The notes under the pieces: generated by a model
Database searches by the model: none
What the model was told of the DNA's origin: nothing
Seen by the model: only the letters and a program-made list of their open reading frames with translations
Part shown: in pieces, positions 43,375-47,174 of the stretch
How the letters are laid out: every line of letters begins with the position of its first letter
How positions within the stretch are numbered: position 1 is the first letter of the stretch
Assembly: GCA_945881865.1 (NCBI GenBank)
Contig: CAMCVK010000018.1
Coordinates: forward strand, 1 to 47,174
DNA from: Fimbriimonas ginsengisoli Gsoil 348
GTDB lineage: Bacteria; Armatimonadota; Fimbriimonadia; Fimbriimonadales; Fimbriimonadaceae
Direction of reading: 5' to 3'
Length of the DNA: 47,174 bases
Program-made: the position numbers and the translations under genes

Positions 43375-45202
43375 ACTTGGCGAGGCCGGCCTTCAGAAAT
43401 TCGTTGAATTTGCCTGGGTTCGGCTCGTATTCGGTGAAGCTGATGAGGTCCCCCGCCGGCGTGACGATCGCATACACCGGGTTCGCCACCGTCCCGGTGA
43501 GCTTCACCTTCAGGTTCTGGTACTCGGTGTCCGACGGGCTATCCAACCGATCGGTGTAGAGCTTGGCAAGAACGAAGCCCTTCAACGATTCCTGCACCTC
43601 GGCGGCGGGAATGACGTTCTTCTCCATATCTCGGCAGTTCGAGCAGTAGATTCCGGTGAAGTCGATTAGGATCGGCTTTTTCTCGGCGACCGCCTTGGCC
43701 TTGGCTGCGGGAAGGTCATATAGATACTTGTCGTCTTTGTCGACGGCGGCTTTGCTACCGACCTTCAACGGGTAGGGCTCGGGCGGCAGGAAAGACTCCA
43801 GCTTGCCCAGTGAGGTGCCATTGATCGACGACAGAATCCAGATGACGAGTCCGAACGTCACCACGCCGAATCCGCGTCGGAACCAGCCTGGCTTTTTGTT
43901 TTCGTGAACCGTCGGGATGTTGAACCAGCCCAGCAAGAACGCCGCCGCCATCGACATAAGGATTGCCCAGCTTGCTAGGAAGACGGGCCGCGTGAGCCAG
44001 CCGAGGGTGAACGTGAGGTCGAACGTGCTGAGGAACTTCATCGCCGCCGCAAGTTCCAAGAAGCCCATGAATGCCTTCACGACGGCCAGCCAGCCACCGC
44101 TTTTTGGCAGCTTCGATAGGTATTGCGGAAAGAGCGCCAGCAAGAAGAAGGGAATCGAGAACGCCGTGCTAAACCCGAGCATTCCAACGAGAGGGTAGAG
44201 CAAGTCGCCCTGGGTCGCGGAAACCAACAGCGTGCCGACGAACGGCAGCGTGCACGTGAACGACGTCAGCGAGAACACCAAGCCCATGAGGATCGGGCCG
44301 ATGAGGCCGCCCTTGTTGTTCGGGTTTAGCTTGTTCGCCAAACCAGATGGCAAGCCGATCTCGAACACGCCGAACAGCGAAAGCGACAAGACGATGAACA
44401 GGATCGCGAGGCTGAGGTTCAGCCACGGGTTGTTGGCGAAGTTTTGCAGGCCAGATGCGCCGAACAGGACGCTGAAGCCGATGCCGAGAAGCGTGAATGT
44501 AGAGATGATGCCGATACAGAAGGCCACCGCCTTTTTGATGCCCTCGCCTTTGCCTTCCTTGCTGAACACGCTCACGGTGATCGGAATCATCGGAAAGACG
44601 CACGGCGTTACCAGCGCGCCAAAACCGGCGCCGATCGCGATGAGGAGAAAGGTGAGCAGGTTCTTCTGATCGGTCGGCTTCGGCGTTGCTTTCGGGGCAG
44701 TAGTTACCGGGGCGACCGCCGAATCGCTGACTTCGTACTTCAGCGGCACGGCGACCGTGGTCGGCCTGAGGCAGCCTTGGTCGTTGCAGACCTGGTACGT
44801 CACGCTAACTTCGGAGGTTTTCTGGCCAACCGCCGCCGCGGCCGCTTCGACCGGAATGCCAAACTCCGCCTTCTCCTCGAAATACTTCACGTTGACGCCG
44901 AAGCCTTTGTCGAGCTTTTCTTTGACGCGAGGCTCTTCGATGGGGCCGCCAAGCGTCAGCTCTTTCCCGGAGACTTTGAATTGCGTTGGGAATGGGCCAT
45001 CGGGCACTTTCTCGGTCGCATATAGGTGCCAACCGGGTTCCAGAGTGCCGATAACCTTCAGCGTGCCCCTACCACCCGGAGCGATTTTTCCGCCCGTAAT
45101 TTCGGCCGTCCACTTCACCGGATCGGGTGTCGCCGGCTGGGCGAAGCCCATCGCGGTGAGCAAAATGCCGAGGAGGAGCACAATGCCCGCACGTAGGTTC
45201 AT
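43364..45202 (-). CDS. dsbD: Thiol:disulfide interchange protein DsbD-like
   Basis: A 612-residue membrane protein that carries electrons from cytoplasmic thioredoxin to periplasmic partners. A signal peptide (ending near GFAQPAT) is followed by an N-terminal domain with CNDQGC. About eight membrane helices contain the paired cysteines in LVTPCVFPMIP and SFTCTLPFVG. A C-terminal thioredoxin-like domain has GIYCSNCRDME. All three cysteine pairs are intact, so full DsbD function is expected. It may serve cytochrome maturation or protein disulfide repair. A TATAAA box lies 5 bases before the ATG. Confidence 0.92.
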   Translation of the reverse strand: MNLRAGIVLLLGILLTAMGFAQPATPDPVKWTAEITGGKIAPGGRGTLKVIGTLEPGWHLYATEKVPDGPFPTQFKVSGKELTLGGPIEEPRVKEKLDKGFGVNVKYFEEKAEFGIPVEAAAAAVGQKTSEVSVTYQVCNDQGCLRPTTVAVPLKYEVSDSAVAPVTTAPKATPKPTDQKNLLTFLLIAIGAGFGALVTPCVFPMIPITVSVFSKEGKGEGIKKAVAFCIGIISTFTLLGIGFSVLFGASGLQNFANNPWLNLSLAILFIVLSLSLFGVFEIGLPSGLANKLNPNNKGGLIGPILMGLVFSLTSFTCTLPFVGTLLVSATQGDLLYPLVGMLGFSTAFSIPFFLLALFPQYLSKLPKSGGWLAVVKAFMGFLELAAAMKFLSTFDLTFTLGWLTRPVFLASWAILMSMAAAFLLGWFNIPTVHENKKPGWFRRGFGVVTFGLVIWILSSINGTSLGKLESFLPPEPYPLKVGSKAAVDKDDKYLYDLPAAKAKAVAEKKPILIDFTGIYCSNCRDMEKNVIPAAEVQESLKGFVLAKLYTDRLDSPSDTEYQNLKVKLTGTVANPVYAIVTPAGDLISFTEYEPNPGKFNEFLKAGLAKFKG

Positions 45203-45343
45203 ACCGATTTATAATGGCCGAAGTGTGGTCTGGGTTCCACGAATGATTGGCCGAGCCAGCCTAAACAAGGAGTTGGGTCCGGTGGCGGCGGCGATTTACG
45301 AGAACCGGTATGGATCGCAGAAGTGCCGCCCGAAGAGCGTTGG

Positions 45344-45372
45344 TGGAAACGCATCGGCAATTGGGTCATAAT
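45344..45372 (+). promoter_or_regulatory. Promoter of tRNA-Thr
   Basis: TGGAAA (45344-45349) and CATAAT (45367-45372) are exactly 17 bases apart. The -10 box ends 9 bases before the mature tRNA 5' end, placing the start of transcription about 2-3 bases upstream of it. Confidence 0.6.
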
Positions 45373-45381
45373 GTTTCGGTC

Positions 45382-45456
45382 GCCGATGTAGCTCAGGGGT
45401 AGAGCAGCTGTTTCGTAAACAGCAGGTCGCCGGTTCGAATCCGGCCATCGGCTCCA
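45382..45456 (+). tRNA. tRNA-Thr (anticodon CGT)
   Basis: GCCGATG (45382-45388) pairs perfectly with CATCGGC (45446-45452), followed by discriminator T and an encoded CCA (45454-45456). The D-arm GCTCAGGGGTAGAGC, anticodon stem GCTGT/ACAGC with loop TTCGTAA (anticodon CGT) and T-arm CCGGTTCGAATCCGG are all standard. A T5 tract (45458-45462) follows directly. Confidence 0.97.
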
Positions 45457-45479
45457 GTTTTTCACGGGGTATTGCGCGA

Positions 45480-45514
45480 ATTCCGTGGTGCCCGTTGGTT
45501 TTTACCGGCCCAAA
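45480..45514 (+). repeat. Repeat copy A (about 35 bp, CCCGTTGGTTTTTAC core)
   Basis: Starts ATTCCGTGGTGCCCGTTGG and continues TTTTTACCGGC. Very similar to copies at 45977-46011 (B) and 46375-46409 (C). B and C have a CCCGT/ACGGG inverted pair around the core, while A has only a partial match. Copies A and B frame the gene at 45548-45985; the alternative GTG starts at 45485 and 45488 lie inside copy A, which argues against using them. Confidence 0.6.
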
Positions 45515-45547
45515 TCTGACCTACTTCGAATAGGGTTAAACACACAA

Positions 45548-45985
45548 GTGGGCAGCTCGAAGCTCAAATGGGATGAGGTAGTCACCCTTGCGAGGGGAGC
45601 CCGGCCCTGGTGGCGAATCCTAAACGACAAGTTTTGGTGGCAATATGGTCCCGTAAGAGAGCACGTAATGCAGGTGCTCTGGGCCAGAGCTCGGACCTGG
45701 AAACCCGCTAACGACATCCACACGATTATCTGCCTATTGGCAAGCAAAGAGTGTGACTGGGAGCAGCCACATTTCGAGCTCGATGACGACCTGCGAATCG
45801 CATTTTGGTCCTACTATGACGGACTCGATACGAAGTGTGCATTCATCGAGCTTGAGGACGAGTACGAGATCTCTTTCCCCGACGAAGAGATCGATGATGC
45901 AATGAATGGGACCGTGGGCGAGCTGATCCACCGAATCGAGGCGAAACTGACCGCAAAATCTGCGGCGCAAAACCAGATTCCGTAG
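45548..45985 (+). CDS. Hypothetical protein with acyl-carrier-like C-terminus lacking the attachment serine
   Basis: About 145 residues from GTG 45548; the same frame is open back to GTG 45485, but that part is a repeat copy. The N-terminal half is rich in Trp and Arg (RPWWRILNDKFWWQYGP) with no recognised fold. The C-terminal half looks like an acyl carrier protein: GLDTKCAFIELEDEYEISFP then TVGELIHRIEAKL, similar to the D-S-L-D-T...E-I-P-D-E-E...TVGDLVDYIEA pattern of ACP. The phosphopantetheine serine is replaced by Gly (45821-45823), so it should not carry a prosthetic group; a family such as DUF1493 is a possible home. Its stop lies inside repeat copy B. Confidence 0.5.
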   Translation: MGSSKLKWDEVVTLARGARPWWRILNDKFWWQYGPVREHVMQVLWARARTWKPANDIHTIICLLASKECDWEQPHFELDDDLRIAFWSYYDGLDTKCAFIELEDEYEISFPDEEIDDAMNGTVGELIHRIEAKLTAKSAAQNQIP

Positions 45986-46011
45986 CCGCCCGTTGGTCTT
46001 TACGGGCGCGG
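45977..46011 (+). repeat. Repeat copy B, containing the stop of the upstream gene
   Basis: ATTCCGTAGCCGCCCGTTGG then TCTTTACGGGCGCGG. Differs from copy C at only two positions. The TAG at 45983-45985 is the stop codon of the ACP-like gene. CCCGT (45989-45993) can pair with ACGGG (46002-46006). Confidence 0.7.
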
Positions 46012-46023
46012 TATGCAGAGCTC

Positions 46024-46189
46024 TTCCGATATGGTTCCCCTTGAAGCGGCTGCCGCGAAAGGGGGAACCGTGGGGGAGTGGACTATAAATATTGCAAGTG
46101 CACGAATTAGCAACCTGGCGATTGTCCCGTCGCTAGGCAAGCAGAGCTTGCCTGAGAAAAAGCGGCGGCAGAGCCGCACGCACTCCAAA
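46024..46189 (+). repeat. 166-bp hairpin-rich repeat, unit 1
   Basis: Begins GATATGGTTCCCC and ends GCACGCACTCCAAA. Holds three inverted repeats: GGTTCCCC/GGGGAACC (46033-46069) with an inner GCGGC/GCCGC, AGGCAAGC/GCTTGCCT around AGA (46135-46153), and GCGGC/GCCGC further on. Unit 2 begins 180 bases later and is nearly identical apart from the middle (about 46080-46125). No credible gene; short frames in it are by-products of the repeat. Confidence 0.85.
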
Positions 46190-46203
46190 CGCCTGAAGCA
46201 CGT

Positions 46204-46370
46204 TTCCGAGATGGTTCCCCTTGAAGCGGCTTGCCGCGAAAGGGGGAACCGTGGGGGAGGGGGTTATTTATATTGCAAGTGCATGTAGTACATTCCTGAC
46301 GATTGTCCCGTCGCTAGGCAAGCAGAGCTTGCCTGAGAAAAAGCGGCGGCAGAGCCGCACGCACTCCAAA
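46204..46370 (+). repeat. 167-bp hairpin-rich repeat, unit 2
   Basis: Second copy of the unit at 46024-46189, matching closely at both ends (GGTTCCCCTTGAAGCGGC and AGGCAAGCAGAGCTTGCCT) and diverging in the centre, where unit 2 is A+T-rich (TTATTTATATTGC). One extra base (CTTGCC versus CTGCC) separates the copies in the first stem. It is followed directly by repeat copy C. Confidence 0.85.
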
Positions 46371-46374
46371 ACAG

Positions 46375-46461
46375 ATTCCGTAACCGCCCGTTGGTTTTTA
46401 CGGGCGCGGAAGCGGAGCTTGCCGTCGTGAAAAGCGCGCCGAAGCCGCGCGCGCTCCAAAG
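46375..46461 (+). repeat. Repeat copy C and a divergent third double-hairpin module
   Basis: 46375-46409 is the third copy of the 35-bp repeat. After it, GAAGCGGAGCTTGCC then GTCGTGAAAAGCGCGCCG and AAGCCGCGCGCGCTCCAAA follow the same order as the two 166-bp units (AAGC-x-GAGCTTGCC, GAAAA, GC-rich stem, CTCCAAA end), but with many substitutions. It looks like an older member of the same family. The HEAT-type gene stop at 46462 follows directly. Confidence 0.65.
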
Positions 46462-47174
46462 CTACCGCCAACGATTGATCAACTCAACCGCCGACCGAAC
46501 CTTCGGGTCGCGTTCTCGGGAGAGCGCAATCATGCGCCGCGTGTTCGCCTTCTCCAAACCGGCGAGTCCAAAAATTGCAATGCGACGGTTGTAACCCGAC
46601 GAAAACAACCCGAGCCTGTAGATACCGAAGCCGTAGGGATGCCGAGCGGCGTAGCTGAGGGCGAAGGTCAGCGCATTTTCGTTGGGCTCCGCCGTGTTAC
46701 CGAGGTGGTACAAAACTTGCGGCCCGGAACCTAGCGCGGCGTAGCCAAGCGCAACCGCAGTCGGCGCAAATCCGCCTTGGGCCGCGATCTGCTGCATCGC
46801 CGCATCGGCGGTCGGGGTCGCCTGTTTCGCCAAAGCCCCCGCGGCGGTTGCCAAGCGGAAGGTGTCGAAATAATCCACCCCGCTGGGATGGTCCTTCGGA
46901 GTGGGCGAGAGCGGCTCCATGCCGATTTTCAGGAGGAGCGCCGTATCGGACTGCTCCCGCGAGGAGCCGAGTGCCCAAGCCGCGTCCATACGAACTCTTG
47001 GATTCGCCGCGTTGATCGCCAGATCACGAACCCGCGGCCATCGGATGGCCACCGGCTGGCGAGCCTGCGACCACAATGCGCGGCGCAACGCCGGAACATC
47101 CGAAGACTGAAGGTCCCCTGCAAGGACGGACGACGCGGGCAACTTCGTTTCGATAAAGCGAAAGAACGGCCGGG
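46462..47174 (-). CDS. HEAT-repeat-like protein, 5' end beyond the window
   Basis: About 237 residues visible; the frame is open to the right edge of the window (RPFFRFIETKLPASSV), so the true start is not seen. TTG 47142 is a possible internal start but the upstream sequence looks equally coding. Repeated helical segments, such as NPRVRMDAAWALGSS, NRRIAIFGLAGLEKANTRRMIALSRERDPKVRSAVE, and Ala-rich pairs resemble HEAT/Armadillo-type scaffolds. No catalytic motif is seen. The stop abuts the hairpin-rich repeats. Confidence 0.65.
   Translation of the reverse strand, partial: RPFFRFIETKLPASSVLAGDLQSSDVPALRRALWSQARQPVAIRWPRVRDLAINAANPRVRMDAAWALGSSREQSDTALLLKIGMEPLSPTPKDHPSGVDYFDTFRLATAAGALAKQATPTADAAMQQIAAQGGFAPTAVALGYAALGSGPQVLYHLGNTAEPNENALTFALSYAARHPYGFGIYRLGLFSSGYNRRIAIFGLAGLEKANTRRMIALSRERDPKVRSAVELINRWR

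Noticed and set aside
45199-45465. 88-codon minus-strand frame containing the WPDSNRRP peptide
   Set aside because: It is the translation of the tRNA-Thr antisense strand, a familiar false call.
45973-46461. Possible CRISPR array
   Set aside because: Only three short repeats with very unequal spacing and 166-bp internal repeats; no cas genes in the window.
46000-46471. Several 60-90 codon frames in the repeat block
   Set aside because: They repeat in step with the 166-bp units on both strands, so they are by-products of hairpin DNA and not genes.

Overview
The window (about 47 kb, GC-rich) reads as a bacterial chromosome segment. Several traits together suggest a member of the Armatimonadota, probably near Fimbriimonas. 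This is inference from gene content, not from a marker-gene comparison. The traits are a prepilin signal with a LIELLVVIAIIAILAAILFP core, a PEP-CTERM protein, many GTG/TTG starts, and a division cluster containing the DUF881 and small-basic-protein genes also found in Firmicutes and Actinobacteria.

Layout. 1-242: a tRNA-Glu gene on the minus strand, a large hairpin at its 3' side, and a 16-bp copy of the tRNA 3' end near the window edge. 243-2488: a small membrane protein, nadE, a PEP-CTERM protein and a lipoprotein. 2489-7346 (minus strand): a probable arabinogalactan-use group (MFS transporter, GH51 arabinofuranosidase, GH53 galactanase) with the tRNA hydroxylase gene trhO inside it. 7373-8305: a D-2-hydroxyacid dehydrogenase. 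8298-13390: two divergent secreted beta-propeller proteins. 13442-15247: a half-size ABC exporter.

15550-33564 is the division and cell wall (dcw) cluster: mraZ-rsmH-ftsL-ftsI-murE-murF-mraY-murD-ftsW-murG-murC/ddl fusion-ftsQ-DUF881-sbp-ftsA-ftsZ. Most junctions are 4-nt ATGA or GTGA overlaps, so the genes are probably translated as one coupled unit. Together they encode lipid II synthesis from UDP-MurNAc to the MurG step, the septal synthase FtsW/FtsI, and the Z-ring proteins. murB is absent here, and MurC is fused to D-Ala-D-Ala ligase. An A+T-richer region before mraZ carries a perfect TATAAT box and a cluster of GTAGA(C/T) half-sites.

33622-45202: a CBM9-like secreted protein, a composite prepilin ORF with an overlapping ribbon-helix-helix-like ORF, a GAF-GAF histidine kinase, an M16 protease, an unusual FAH-family protein, an rpoZ-dnaJ-prmA-rsmE operon, and a DsbD-type protein. 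45382-47174: tRNA-Thr, then a small gene with a serine-less acyl-carrier-like segment lying between copies of a roughly 35-bp repeat, a block of 166-bp hairpin-rich repeats, and a HEAT-type gene running off the window.

The most unusual points are the repeat-framed gene at 45480-46011, the composite prepilin ORF at 34866-36092, the GTAGAY palindrome cluster before mraZ, the MurC-Ddl fusion without murB, and the tRNA-end duplication at the left edge.
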